A stretch of DNA of 49,315 nucleotides, from assembly GCA_016758965.1 (NCBI GenBank), contig JAEPRB010000276.1, positions 1-49,315 of the forward strand. The letters run 5' to 3'. Origin of the DNA: Circinella minor (taxonomy: Eukaryota; Mucoromycota; Mucoromycetes; Mucorales; Lichtheimiaceae). The position numbers were made by a program, and so were the translations under genes. Below, one piece after another: positions 1-11,424 of the stretch (its first letter is position 1; each line of letters opens with the position of its first letter). The notes beneath the pieces were generated by a model. The model ran no database searches, was not told the DNA's origin, and worked only from the letters and a program-made list of their open reading frames with translations.

Positions 1-175
1 TAATTTGTTTTATATACATAATCAGATATTTTTCATTTATTTTTTTATAAGTATTTATTAATTTACTTTCTTTTCATTACATGATTAATTAAATATATGT
101 TAGCGATTTGCCTGCCAACGAAGTGGTTTTTTTTAATTTTCCCAAAAACAATCGATTTGTTATTTTTTTTTATTA

Positions 176-216
176 CTCTCTTTCTCTCTCTCTCTCTCTC
201 TTTCTCTTTCTCACAT
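176..216 (+). promoter_or_regulatory. CT-rich pyrimidine tract upstream of the PPR gene
   Basis: A near-continuous run of T/C with (TC)n repeats ends a few bases before the first ATG of the PPR gene. A similar (CT)n/T tract lies just upstream of the PH-domain gene (about 43055-43097). Such tracts are common in fungal promoters and 5' leaders. That it acts here is inferred from position only. Confidence 0.35.
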
Positions 217-220
217 TTAA

Positions 221-2695
221 ATGAGTTCGGCGCTCGCTCGACGAGGGAGCAAGACTGCCGCTACTGCTTGCAAACACCATCCTAATCGAAATTATTTTAG
301 TCATTCGTTTTATCGTCGCGATGTATTATCACCTCATCAAAATATCCGAGACATGTCTTTACTTTGGCTTCTGACAGCTGCTGCATGTAGTAGTAGTTCA
401 CCTACACGTTTATTTGCTTGTCGAACAGCACTTTCCATGACAACAACAGCTATACAACAACGACGTACATTTCGAGCAAAAAGTGAACAATTAGCATCCG
501 CATCACGATCTATGGCCATGATGGACGATACGTCTTCTCTTCTCACAGACTCAACATGTACAACAACAACAACAACAACAACAACGACACGAGAAAAGTC
601 ACTTTCTAATAAAAAATTTCATCCTCGAAGAATTGGTAAAGGATGTGATTTGGACGAATTATTTCAATATTTGATCGAATCAAGTCATCAACTTGGACGT
701 GAACGTGTATTCAAGTCACTTCGAACAGCACTTTATAATGCCAGTGGTTATCGAGTGGAATCAGCATGGCGAATATATCAACAAATGATACATCATAAAG
801 TAACAGATTTAATGGGGGCTAATAATTATGGTCATTTATTGAACATATTAAAATATGGAACGGATCCAACAACGACTATTTCAAGAATGTTGAATGTATT
901 AGATGATTTACGAATACAACAAGAAAGTCAACATCAAAAAATATCATTGATGCATTATTCTCAAGTGTTATTTGCTATGGGTCGAATGGGTGATTCAAAA
1001 GGGGCATGTGCATTGATTCAAGAAATAAAAACACAAGGTCATGTACCATTACCAAGTCAGTTTACCTCATTGGCCATTGCTACTCGGAATGATAAATTCT
1101 ATGATGCTACTCAAGAAGCTGCAGAATTAATGATGGAAGCCATGAATAAGGATCAAGTCGTGTTAGAGAATGATGCTTGTGTTACCATGGTGAGTCTGTT
1201 ATCAAGGCAACGGTCACAAGGGCAACGTCAACAACAAATGACAGTAGAAAATAATGGGATTGATAGGACAGTCAAGTTTTTAGAAGCAGTAGAATATGTA
1301 CGTAACAAGGAAGATGTGGATGATACCCCAACTACAACAACAACAAAATCACAGTACAATGTTCATGTGTATACATCACTTATATCCGGTCTAGCACAAA
1401 AAGGGGATGCTACAAATGCCAAACGGTTATATGACAAGATGCGACAACAAGGTTTAAAACCAACCATTGCAACACGGACAGCATTAATTGAAGCATATGG
1501 ACGCGCAGGTGATTTTGACGCTGCACTTAAACTTTTGAATCGAAAACATCATAATTCAATGGTAACTTCAGTATTGACGAATGCGATACGACATAACAAG
1601 TGGGATGTGGCAGAAATGTTGGCGGCACCGTGGATGAAAAAACTTGAGAGTGCAAAAATAGACGACAAATTGCGGGCAGCTTTAATGTGGGTCAAGGTAA
1701 AATCAGATTTAGATGACGCACGTACATTCTTTGACACGTTATATCAAAAGGATGCATCTTATGTGAATACAGTCATGGTGAATCATTTGGTAACGGGTAG
1801 TGGTAACCAAAGATCCAATGAAAAAGTGAAAGAAGCTTATGGTTTACATCCATTAACGGGAAAATCACCATCACTCTTCTCACAACATTTGTTGGTTGAT
1901 GCATTATTCAAGTGTCGTGATGTTCCTGCAGCACTTACTGCATTTATGAGTATGCGAAGGCAAGGAATACCAGATGATATTACACTGGCCATGGTGATTC
2001 GAGGATTAATTATGAATGATGAAGACACTATAGCTTGGAACGTGTTTCGTGCTCTTAAAAAGGATGGTGTACAGCCAAACTTGTGGGCCTATACCAGCAT
2101 GCTTAAGGCTTATGCGAAATCACATTCAACCACGGGAATCAACAAGCAATTAGTGGATGTATGGCCAGAATTACATCGAGCCGTCACAGGTAGACATGCC
2201 ACCGTTGAATCCATAATGGAAAAAGAAAAAAACAAGGAAAAAGTAGAAGAGGAGGCACCTGTATTAATGCCAATCATCAAGAATCCTTCACAAGCATACC
2301 TATTGTTTCGAGAATTAACTGGTTTTCAAACACCTAACGAGTATACTTATACCACACTGATTGCATGTTTTTCAAAACACAGTCTTGCTCGGGCGACCGA
2401 TGTGTTTTCACACATGTGTGCATCTGGAGTGAAACCTACAGTTCAAACATATACAGCCATGTTACAAGCTTGTTCTATTTTTCGAAGTGCAAGGGGTGCA
2501 TTATTAATTTTTCGACATATGCGTGATCAACAAGTGGCTCCCAATTCTGCAACATGGCATTACCTTCTTAAGGCACTCGTTCGTGCACGCGTAGATAAAT
2601 CAAGGATTGATCAGATTGGAAATATGGCACGTGAGGCCATGGGAAGTAATGATAATGATAAAAACAATAAAAGTAAACGTAAAAAACCATTATAA
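221..2695 (+). CDS. Pentatricopeptide-repeat (PPR) protein, probably mitochondrial
   Basis: Single uninterrupted frame of 824 codons. Typical PPR helix pairs are visible, for example around residues 378-435 (VYTSLISGLAQKGD, RLYDKMRQQGLKPT, ALIEAYGRAGDFDAA), near 625-650 (AYTSMLKAYAKS) and at the C-terminus (YTYTTLIACFSKHS, VFSHMCASGVKPT, IFRHMRDQQVAP). PPR proteins bind organellar RNA and act in its processing, stability or translation; the target here cannot be read. The N-terminus is rich in Arg, Ser, Ala and Thr with almost no acidic residues, which fits a mitochondrial presequence. An alternative start is the Met at 353 (MSLLWLL). Low-complexity Thr (CAA/ACA repeat near 560) and a Lys/Asn-rich tail flank the repeats. 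No introns, unlike most neighbours. Convergent with the antiporter gene about 300 bp downstream. Family call is firm; the specific role is unknown. Confidence 0.9.
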   Translation: MSSALARRGSKTAATACKHHPNRNYFSHSFYRRDVLSPHQNIRDMSLLWLLTAAACSSSSPTRLFACRTALSMTTTAIQQRRTFRAKSEQLASASRSMAMMDDTSSLLTDSTCTTTTTTTTTTREKSLSNKKFHPRRIGKGCDLDELFQYLIESSHQLGRERVFKSLRTALYNASGYRVESAWRIYQQMIHHKVTDLMGANNYGHLLNILKYGTDPTTTISRMLNVLDDLRIQQESQHQKISLMHYSQVLFAMGRMGDSKGACALIQEIKTQGHVPLPSQFTSLAIATRNDKFYDATQEAAELMMEAMNKDQVVLENDACVTMVSLLSRQRSQGQRQQQMTVENNGIDRTVKFLEAVEYVRNKEDVDDTPTTTTTKSQYNVHVYTSLISGLAQKGDATNAKRLYDKMRQQGLKPTIATRTALIEAYGRAGDFDAALKLLNRKHHNSMVTSVLTNAIRHNKWDVAEMLAAPWMKKLESAKIDDKLRAALMWVKVKSDLDDARTFFDTLYQKDASYVNTVMVNHLVTGSGNQRSNEKVKEAYGLHPLTGKSPSLFSQHLLVDALFKCRDVPAALTAFMSMRRQGIPDDITLAMVIRGLIMNDEDTIAWNVFRALKKDGVQPNLWAYTSMLKAYAKSHSTTGINKQLVDVWPELHRAVTGRHATVESIMEKEKNKEKVEEEAPVLMPIIKNPSQAYLLFRELTGFQTPNEYTYTTLIACFSKHSLARATDVFSHMCASGVKPTVQTYTAMLQACSIFRSARGALLIFRHMRDQQVAPNSATWHYLLKALVRARVDKSRIDQIGNMAREAMGSNDNDKNNKSKRKKPL

Positions 2696-2993
2696 TTATA
2701 TACACTTTTTTTTTTTTACAAGCATACACACACACACATAAACATACACACCCTCTCACATATATACAGCATTCCTTTCTCACTATTATACAAATTCAAT
2801 ATACACACATTACATTCTGCTCGATTCTTTTATTATTATTATTATTATTATTTTTGTATTATAGACAAAAAGTAAATTAACATTGTACAGTTTTTTTTTT
2901 TGAAGCAAAACGAAGAAAAACATTTTATTAAAATTAAATAATTTATCCATACGGCTTTTTTTTTTTATTATAATAATTGGTTATATTCCGTGG

Positions 2994-5228
2994 CTATTCA
3001 CTAACAACAATGTTATTCTTAATTTTTGTTTGTTGATCAAGTGGTGATGAAGATTGTCTATTATTATCGACTTCATTGAATAATACTGCGGTTGTTGCTT
3101 CGCTTATATTACCAGTGGTCGTGCGCGTAAAAGCGATTGCTGGTCTTTTGTCTGTTGTTTTTTCAATATCTGTTGTTGTAGGGATAATAATACAATGATA
3201 GATAGATTGAGCAACAACTACTATGGGAATGGATAATCCATGTATGATGACAGAAGATAAAACAATAAAGTAAACAATAGGTTTTAATATACTAGCAATG
3301 GATTTGCTATCATCTGTCATGATAAAAGTGCTCATTCCTTCGGTTGCTATAGCAGAATAAAAAATGGCACCCACACCAACGGGCCCAAACCATCCAGTAA
3401 ACAATGCTTCACGCCAATTTTTAATTATTGGGTCACATTTATATAAACACAGTACAGTAGGTATACGTCGAAGTATTAAAACAAGTAAAGCTAGGACTGT
3501 AAGTCGCCATAGAGAAAGTTCAACAAACATTGACAGAGGCTATATAAGTAGTAAATGATAAGTTTTTTTCTTTGCTGTTTGGAACACGTTAAATGTTGAT
3601 GTATAACTTTACCATTGTCACTCCAATATATGTAAATACACCAATAGACAATAAGGAATCGAGTACCTTATTGACGAGCGAAAAGGAAAAAAAAAGACCA
3701 AATTAGGTACTATGTCAAATATATAAATGGTTAATATAAATTATTAAATACAAATAAAAACTAACCAATAAAAAAGAACCCCTAGATGCTGTTTCATCTT
3801 GGAACCATTCATCCCATGATAAGATACATCCAGCCATGAAACATGCTAATAAGTCATCACTTTTCATCCACGCTAGTGATCCCATGAGAATAAACTATTT
3901 TGACAAATGTATGTGAATCAATGCTCATTGTTTTTTTTAGTAGTTAATTTTCAAAAGTTGTACTTACTGCAAGTATGAGAGGACATAAATGCAGTGCTTC
4001 TAATTCTACCATATATCTTTATATTTTCATGAACAATATTAATCTCATATGTATTGAATAGTGAGGGCTATTAATAACAACCATTTGTTGGGCAGAACAA
4101 AAAAAAAAAAAACAGTAGATTACCTTTTATCGCACCATTTTATCAAAATTCTTACTATCCAACCAACCAATACACCAAGAACGATTGATAATGCAATCTC
4201 TTGTAACATAATGTTGAGAAACCAGGATCGAAGAGCATCACCAACAGGCATTTGCATCCAATAAATTGCTATGAATAGAAATGGATAACCAAGTCCATCA
4301 TTTCCAGCGCTATATTAGATATCATAACCTTTCATGTTAGTTATATATATAAAAAAACAAATACATGTTCCTGAATATATGTATCAAACTCAAATTACTA
4401 TACAACCTTTCAGCGGCAATTAAATATCTAATTTCTCGTCGTACATTTTTTTCAGCATAACAACCTTGAACAATGGAACTTGAAAGAACCTATAATGGAT
4501 AAGAATATATATAAATGGACACTTGATTATATTTATAGAAACAAAATACTATGAATATAAAAAAAAAAACCCCATACAGGATCTGTAGGCGTGAAACATG
4601 ATGCCACGATGAGTGCTTGAATCTATTATAGATCACAATATTGTATCTTCGTTTATCAATAAGCTATTAATCTCATTTTATGTTCGTCATATGAAAATAA
4701 TATGTAATTTCATCCACTCACATAATCGAGACTTGGAATCATTAAATAGACAAGTAATCCACTTACAAACCACATTCCCAGCATAACAGGAATGAGCATT
4801 ATAATCATGGATCGATAATGAGTGTAGATAAATTTACCAGGTATAATTACAGCCCCTGTAATCATAACTTGGATCGCAATGACCACACGAGTGATTTCAG
4901 TGGTGACTACCACTTCTTCTATACCCCACATGTCCACATTTACCAGATTAAGACAATGAGGTCCAATAATAATACCAAACATAACAGCAAACACTATACG
5001 TATGTATGTAAATTTCACAATGATGAATCAATTAAAACCAACATATGTATATATATATATATATGCGTAGACTCTTACTCATCCCTTATTCATGTTTTTT
5101 TTTGGTCTATAAATATACATACATGCTTCATTCAAGTAAAGTTTATCTCGAATAAAATTCGAAGTAATAATATATATTAATGAGAACGCACCAATAAGTA
5201 AAAACCCAATGTCTAATGAAGTAGCCAT
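2994..5228 (-). CDS. nha1: Na+/H+ antiporter, fungal Nha1/Sod2 type (CPA1), nine exons
   Basis: Plasma-membrane alkali-cation/proton exchanger. Exons read on the minus strand: 5123-5228, 4722-4993, 4578-4622, 4407-4489, 4124-4309, 3968-4016, 3766-3894, 3613-3666, 2994-3539. They sum to 1470 nt (489 aa) with consistent phases and GT-AG borders. Family marks are FGIIIGPH (membrane entry), TEITRVVIAIQV, the unwound-helix motif TPTDP (about residues 137-141), the ion-binding pair in SAGNDG (N172, D173) and the late block LRRIP...WREALFTGWFGPVGVGAIF. The start at 5228 (MATSLD) gives the family's short N-terminus; an in-frame Met at 5303 would add a phenylalanine-rich extension and is less likely. 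The tail after the last helix is only about 60 residues, so the protein is Sod2-sized and lacks the long cytosolic tail of budding-yeast Nha1. Substrate preference (Na+, Li+, K+) is not readable. Confidence 0.9.
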
Positions 5229-5971
5229 AATGTATTCAGAAAAAGCGAATAAAAAAAAAAAGAGAAATCCGAAAGAAAAGAGAACAAGGGATATGTCAAT
5301 CATTAATAATGTGTTATTTGTAATTCGTTCATATTTTTAACTTGCGATCATCGATATTCTGATCATCCATCGTACAGAAAGGAACATATTTTTTCTTTTT
5401 TACATGTGTATAAAAAAAAGTATATTTTAGCCAATATTAACCTAAACAGGTACCTTTTTTTTTATAATAAAAACTATCTATAAACGACTATGCAAGTGCG
5501 CCATTTTTGCTTTGGTTACAAAAGGAAAGGGTTTGTTATTTTTTGTTGTTGTTGTTGTTGTTGTTGCTTATCACATTATCTTTTCCCATGATTTCTCTTT
5601 CCTCCCCCACCCGAAAAAAAAAGACAAATAATAAATTCTCCTTTTTTTCTTTTCTTTCTTTCTCTTACCCAAATCCCATCCCTTCAAGAGAAGAAGTCTA
5701 TAACATCTAATCCATGTTTCGTGTTTTTGTTGTATATGTGTGTGTTTCTGATTATGCATATTTACAATTTGATGCGTTGCTATGATGTATATATATATAT
5801 ATATACCATTGATCCGTTGTAATATTTGAAAGTTGTATGGAGAATAAAAAAGTTCATGCAGACAGAAACAGAGAGGAAGAGACAGAAATATTAATAGTAG
5901 TAATGATGAATGTAAATGCGAATGTGGTATTTTTATATTAAAAAAAAACGAACAATTATTTTTTTTTCTTT
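5229..5971. other. Intergenic region between two minus-strand genes
   Basis: About 740 bp upstream of the antiporter and downstream of the WW gene. It holds a (TTG)n microsatellite near 5543-5566, TC-rich stretches, a short (TA)n run near 5790-5806 and A/T homopolymers. No gene seen. Confidence 0.7.
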
Positions 5972-7250
5972 TTATCGATAACCTCCTCTGGTAGTACGTC
6001 CATAACCACCACGACCATTATGGTAATATGGGTCCCGTGGACGAATATTACGATGAGGTGCTGTTCTGTCGACTAATCCATCTCGTCTCGACATCCATAA
6101 TTCATTTTGATATCGAACATTATGATGATGATAATAACGTGGGTAAGGTGGATAAGATAAAGCTTGATGACGTGGTGGTGGAGGTGGTGGAGGACGAACA
6201 TTGGTACGATGAACAAGATTTTGTGCTACAGGTCGACGTTCTCTTGACCGACGTCGCTCCATTGCTGTGTTGTTCTTGTTGGCGTTGCTGCTGTTACTGG
6301 TTGCTGCTGTTGCTGAAGTACTAGTAGGTGGTGTTTCTCGTCGTCGTTTATGGTAACTATGGTTATTATTATTATTATTACTACCGTCGTTGCTACCATT
6401 ACTACTGTTATTTGTGCTATTATTATTGTTGGCTTGAACAGGACTATCCCAAGTGGAGTCACCAGTTTCTGTATTATAATAATATGTTTTGCCTTTACTT
6501 GAAGTCATTGTTACCCATGGTTTTGGTAATGAATCTATCTTGTTTTGTTCAAATGTATTTCTTCCATTGCTATTTTTGTTATTCTTGATGGCTTTATTAG
6601 ATTCCTCTACTGTCTCTCCTTCCTCCCTCTCTTCTTGTTCTACTTGTTCCGAAATTACGAATTCCTTATGGTTGTGCATGGGCTCCATCACTGCTTGTTC
6701 TTCTTCTTCGTCTGCTTCCAAAGCTATGACAGTTTCTCTTTGTCTGTGGCGTTCTGTCATATTGTCTGGTGAAGATGGAGATGCTCTTGCTGCGGCGGTA
6801 GAAGTTGTGGCTGTGGCACGGTTATTTTCTTGTTTATCACTTGAAATATCGCTAGTAGTAGTAATAGTAGTGAAATAGTTGGGGCAAGAGATTTTATTAT
6901 AAAACCGGTCAGCATAATTGAAATAAATATAAAAATAATTCGTCGTAATTCAAGGATTTTTTTTAAAAAAAGAAGAGAAAAAAAAAAGGGTCAAAACAAT
7001 CTTTTATTTTTCTCTCTTTCTTTCTTTCTTTTTTTTTTTTTTTTCTTTTCTTTTTTTTAAAAAAAATCCTCAAAATTTAAAAAGTTGTAGATTTTCTGTT
7101 CTGTTCAAACCTTGATGATGCGTCTGAATGTCGTACTAGTTGTTCCTGAGTAGTAGTGATTTCCTGTCGATTATGACGTTTTAAATCATCATTCTGTTGT
7201 TGTTGGTTATCCAATGAATGATTACTTTTTTGTCGTTGATGCAAAGGCAT
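5972..7250 (-). CDS. WW-domain protein with proline and Arg/Gly-rich tail, two exons
   Basis: Exon 1 is 7111-7250 (46 codons plus two bases) and exon 2 is 5972-6851; joining them restores a Ser codon and gives 339 aa. One WW domain is visible at about residues 155-184: LPKPW, then KTYYYN, then STWDSP, with both signature tryptophans (W159, W181) and the central aromatic triplet. WW domains bind short proline-rich peptides; this spacing resembles splicing- and transcription-associated WW proteins. The middle is Asn/Ser-rich low complexity. A run of seven prolines follows, then a tail rich in Arg, Tyr, His and Gly ending in RGGYGRTTRGGYR, suggesting RNA binding. The intron (6852-7110) contains long poly-T and poly-A runs. 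The N-terminus is Gln/Asn-rich without a recognised domain. A nuclear RNA-linked role is inferred from composition; no orthologue is assigned. Confidence 0.8.
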
Positions 7251-8959
7251 TTTTTTTTATGTGTATTCGTTTAGAAAAAGTAAAAAAAAAAAAAAAAAAA
7301 AAAACAAAGAGTAGAGAAAGGAAAGAACTGATATCTTTTTTTGGGGAGGGAAAGAGGGAGAGTTAAAAATATATATGGGAGTCAGCAGGTCTAATTTATT
7401 CGGCTCCGCAAAGAAATTCGTTTTGCACAACGAAAAAGTGTAAAGGCTAACTTATTCTATATATGAAATCCAGGGAGAACAATGCACCTAAAACAGGGCA
7501 AGACACATGCTCGTACTCCATAAAAGACTGTCATTCCATTGTTAGTTTTTATTATTTTTATTATTATTATTATTAATAATACTATTAAAGTATAATAAGT
7601 GTCAGCCAACAAAAAGCAAAAGATCATATTACTATATTTTCTAACTACGTAGAGGTTGCATTGATGATATATTTATATAGGATTGCATGAAATAATGATA
7701 TCATGCGTATTGCATTCCTGATAAATTTATTCGTTGTTATGCAACAATCCTTTCTAACCATACCAGCGATCAGCTTTTTATAACTTATTTTTTATTTTTA
7801 TTTTTATTTTCCCAGAGAAAGTTTTAAACGAATTACTCGAATGTCTCTAGCTTGACATGGAATATTGATAAAATGATTTTGGATATTCTTCTCTTTTATT
7901 TTAATGAAGAAACATTTTATATGTGAATCAAAATTTTACTTGGGCAAGAAGAAAACAATTTCTACTCTAAACAGTTTGGATAATTGGCTCAGCAATTTTT
8001 TTTTTTTGGGATTGTAGCAGAGTGTGTGTTACATAAGGTTATTGTTCATGATCTCCCACGATCGGTCACCTTCTTTATGTTCATCATTTCCAATGTGTAC
8101 TAATATTAAAATGTACTAGCGAGACTCATTTATTGAGCAACAAGAGGTCGAGTAAGGAGCTTATGTATTGGCTTTTACGCTATATTTTTTTGTTCCCATT
8201 TAACATTCTAAAAATAAATGAAAAAGTATGATATTACTATGTATCATAGTTTATATTTGAATTATCTAAGATGAAGGACTGACGTGTGCCATACAACATA
8301 CTGTGCATAACGAATAGGATCATTACAAGATATCACGTCAAAGTTTGGTTTCTACTGTTATCATTGCCAATTAGAATATCATATGCATTTTTAGGTAGTG
8401 AGTGGCCGAAGAATGCTTTACATATGTTTGTATGTATATCACCAAACAAAACACCCCACTATAACTAAAAATTCCAGATCACCCCACCGAATGAACAATT
8501 TCCTTCCATGTTGTCTGAAAATGGGTTTTATCGATGATATAGGCAGTAGGTGTTGCGGAAAATGAGCCCTGTCGATTAAACGCACAATTGTCAATGTGGA
8601 GATGATGGTTTGACACGTACGCTTCAATTTGAGTTACAATAATCCACGACTTCTACGAAGCCAAAATACACTCTACTAATTTTTCAGGGTGCTCATTCAC
8701 AAATTCATCAATGTTTTGTGCGATGTGAGTTTGCCGTGAATATAGTAAATTATCTTTACTTCATTTAATTGTAGTAACTAAACTCCTCGAAGATGTGGTA
8801 AAGTGTGCTCATTGGATGGCTGTGCAACTTGGACATCCTAATAATTCATACTTAGTATTATTATTTAGTGTTTCATCCTCCCATTCATATCAAAGTCCCT
8901 CTAATAATCTAGAAATTTACCTATTTGAATAAAATGTCGTAATAATACTTTTTAAAACC
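7251..8959. other. Intergenic region without recognisable gene
   Basis: Begins with the 5' leader of the WW gene, which carries A-rich and G/A-rich tracts and (TTA)n. The remainder is AT-rich with short open frames only. Nothing coding could be supported. The last few hundred bases may contain further decayed transposase sequence continuing from the adjacent Harbinger fragment. Confidence 0.6.
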
Positions 8960-9600
8960 TTAGTTTTATGACCATCTTGCAAGTTGCTTCAATATTCCAA
9001 ACGTTTTCTTCAACATCCCAAATGCTCTTTTTGAAGTTTAATGAATCAAATAACGTTGATGGAAACTCATTGTATTTTATTATTTTGAATATGAATAGTA
9101 TTTATAAAGCTGGATCTGCTGGTTGATAATAATATATACATACCAACATCCTCTCTAACACTTTCTTGCATTTTTGCAAATCTCTGTATAGAAAATATTG
9201 TTTACGTGATGGGTTAGAAAATCAAAACCATGAAAGTGGATATCATTCTAATACATAAATGAATATTTTTTCCTTACTTTGAGTTTAAGTGATTTGGGAT
9301 CAATAATAGATTGTATCAAAGCTGCCCATTTTGGGTATATACCATCTGAAAAATAATACACCATGTTGTATTCATGGCCATTAACAGAAGTAAGACTACA
9401 TTCCCACTGACATTTATCCACTTTGTCGACCAAGATTATAATATATATATATTTGGCTAGAAATGTAATTTTTCAAGAGCACCTTCATGGTATTTCTCGA
9501 TACAATATCGCTATCATTGATTATAATACAAGAGCCTGCTTTATTATTTTGAAACAATCCATCCAATATCTTCGGAATTGTTGAAGGCTCACCCAATTAA
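8960..9600 (-). pseudogene. Decayed PIF/Harbinger transposase fragment (copy 1)
   Basis: Minus-strand pieces match, in order, the better-preserved transposase at 10.1-11.4 kb. Around 9550-9480 is a weak counterpart of the GS..DINVLDRSD block. At about 9380-9280 is NGHEYNMVYYFSDGIYPKW (compare NGHEYTMGYYLADRIYPEW). Near 9185-9165 is KMQESVREDV (compare TMQEAVRKDA), and near 9025-8975 is RAFGMLKKTF then QLARW (compare RAFGVLNS then QPARHW). The pieces are separated by indels and unrelated sequence, and an insertion lies between the two acidic blocks. It cannot encode an active enzyme. Family identity rests on the ordered matches; the outer limits are uncertain. Confidence 0.7.
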
Positions 9601-10110
9601 CAAGAGGTGAGAGGCAACTTTTTTTTCAGGTAGGATTGCAGTCCCCTTGATATTTGCTGGAGTACAATTCAAAAGGTTAGGGTTTGTCTGAAAGTATACT
9701 GAATAATAAAATTGTCGACATGTTATGGCCATTTAAAACTGATCTTCTTAGGTGATCCTATGACGATATATTGAAGAAGATCAAAGGACAACAACGTTGA
9801 TAATTTGACAGCACCATAGTTGCCGCCATTGATAGCATCGCGTTGGTCTTATATTGTTTCATCAGTTATTGAATAAGATGCAAAAGTAACTGTCATTCCA
9901 TATATTCGAAGCCATGGTTAGCAATGGTAAGATTAAAAGTAGTTAGTTTTTATAAGAAAATAAAATAGAGTCGCATAAAGAGAAAGTGGAGATGATATCT
10001 TTTTATTCCGCTGCTTTAACAGCAAAACAGCTATTTTTTTTAAACGTGAGCCAGCGAGCATTTGAAAAACTTTCTTCTCGTACCTTATTTTTATTTTATT
10101 ATCTTAATAA
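9601..10110. other. Region between Harbinger fragments
   Basis: About 500 bp with no supported gene. The left terminus of the following Harbinger element should lie here, but I could not identify a convincing terminal inverted repeat with a 3-bp target duplication. Confidence 0.5.
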
Positions 10111-11375
10111 ATGTCTACATCTCGAGAACTTGCACAACTTTTTGCTGATGCTGATGCTGATGAATTGGATTGGATTCGAATGCATCGAAAAGTACTCGAA
10201 TATTTGAGAAAGGAAATTGAAGAGGAAGAAATGAAGAGAGAAGGTTCTGGGAAATACAAGGAAAGAAGTCGCGCTTTGGGCGAGGTATTGCTTCGTCGAG
10301 ATTAATTTGACCAGAAACCTCCTCCATGGACCAGAGGTATTTCGTCGTCATTTCCAGATGTTTCGTCCATTATTTTCTACGAATTGTTGAAGCAATTAGA
10401 AATAGTGACGATTTCTTTACTCAAAAAAGTGCTGCTGCTGCTGTTGTTGACGTGTTTGTTGAAACATGCCTTCGTACGCCAAACCAAGAAGATGTGACAA
10501 GACTTCTCGCACAAGGCGAAGCACGTGGTTTTCCGGGTATTTTGGGGTCGGTAGACTGTACCCAAAAGCATGGCATGGCATGTATAGAGGAAAAGAAGGA
10601 TCGGCAACAGTCATCTTGGAAGCAGTTGCCGATTTTGATTTATGGATATGGCATGCCCATTTTGGACTCCCAGGCAGCCTTAATGATATCAATGTGTTGG
10701 ATCGTTCTGACCTTTTCGCTAATCTTGCTGCTGGACGTACACCGCCAGTTTCCTACAACATCAATGGACATGAGTACACCATGGGATACTATCTTGCTGA
10801 TAGGATATACCCTGAATGGGCAACATTAGCTCAATCAATCTCAATGGCGGATGAAAGAAAAGAAAAGGTATGTGAATACTTATTCCTCAAATGACGCTAG
10901 TTGAGACTTTTTTTTTATATATTTGTAGCACTTCAACACGATGCAAGAAGCAGTACGTAAAGATGCTGAGCGTGCATTTGGGGTTTTGAACTCTTGATAT
11001 GCCATTATTGAGCAACCCGCAAGACACTGGACAACAGATACTCTTACAATTATTATGAATGCATGTATAATCCTTCATAATATGACTGTTGAGGACGAGC
11101 GCGGCCAAGCAGTTGATTATACATATGTCGATGAAGCAACACGCAAAGAAAAAGAGCGTCGTAATATCAGTAGAAAACAAATTAGGCTGGGCAGTAATGG
11201 ATTAAATGACGCTCACAATGTACCTATTTCAACAGCTGATGATCCAACATCAGACAACAATACTACTTTTGAAAATTATATGCAGCGCTATGAAAAAATA
11301 CCCGACACTCAAACGCATTATCAATTAAGAAAGGATCTCATTGAACATTTGTGGGAATTGCATGGAAAAGCTTAA
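10111..11375 (+). pseudogene. PIF/Harbinger transposase (DDE superfamily), inactivated
   Basis: Harbinger transposases are DDE nucleases that cut and paste their element. Visible blocks in order: N-terminal MSTSRELAQLF; FRRHFQMFRPLF; LRTPNQEDVTRLLAQGEARG then FPGILGSVDC (first catalytic Asp region); PKAWHGMYRGKEG, VILEAVADFDLWIWHAHFG, GSLNDINVLDRSDLF (second Asp region), NGHEYTMGYYLADRIYPEW; then after a probable intron (about 10868-10928) MQEAVRKDAERAFGVLNS, ACIILHNMTVEDER (Glu region). Lesions: a stop after RRD near 10303, frame changes near 10335, 10375 and 10560 (the last by loss of the segment between VDC and PKAW), and a TGA near 10996 where the family has Arg. So it is a dead copy. A second ORF converges from the right, as in two-gene Harbinger elements. 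Not the same copy as the 8.9-9.6 kb fragment. Confidence 0.88.
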
Positions 11376-11404
11376 TATATAATAATAAAAATTGTTTTGC
11401 TTAT

Positions 11405-11424
11405 ATTAGTCCAATTGGACTAAT
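11405..11424. other. Perfect 20-bp palindrome between convergent Harbinger ORFs
   Basis: The sequence attagtccaattggactaat is its own reverse complement. It lies in the 44-bp gap between the stop of the transposase and the stop of the oppositely oriented second ORF. It could be a transcription end signal or cruciform, or chance; position makes it worth noting. Confidence 0.5.

Noticed and set aside
97..285. Short plus-strand open frame before the PPR gene
   Set aside because: Leu/Phe/Ser-rich translation of the T/C-rich leader; overlaps the PPR start in another frame.
6028..6878. Several plus-strand open frames opposite the WW gene
   Set aside because: Antisense shadows of Asn/His/Ser-rich low-complexity codons; the WW domain fixes the minus strand as coding.
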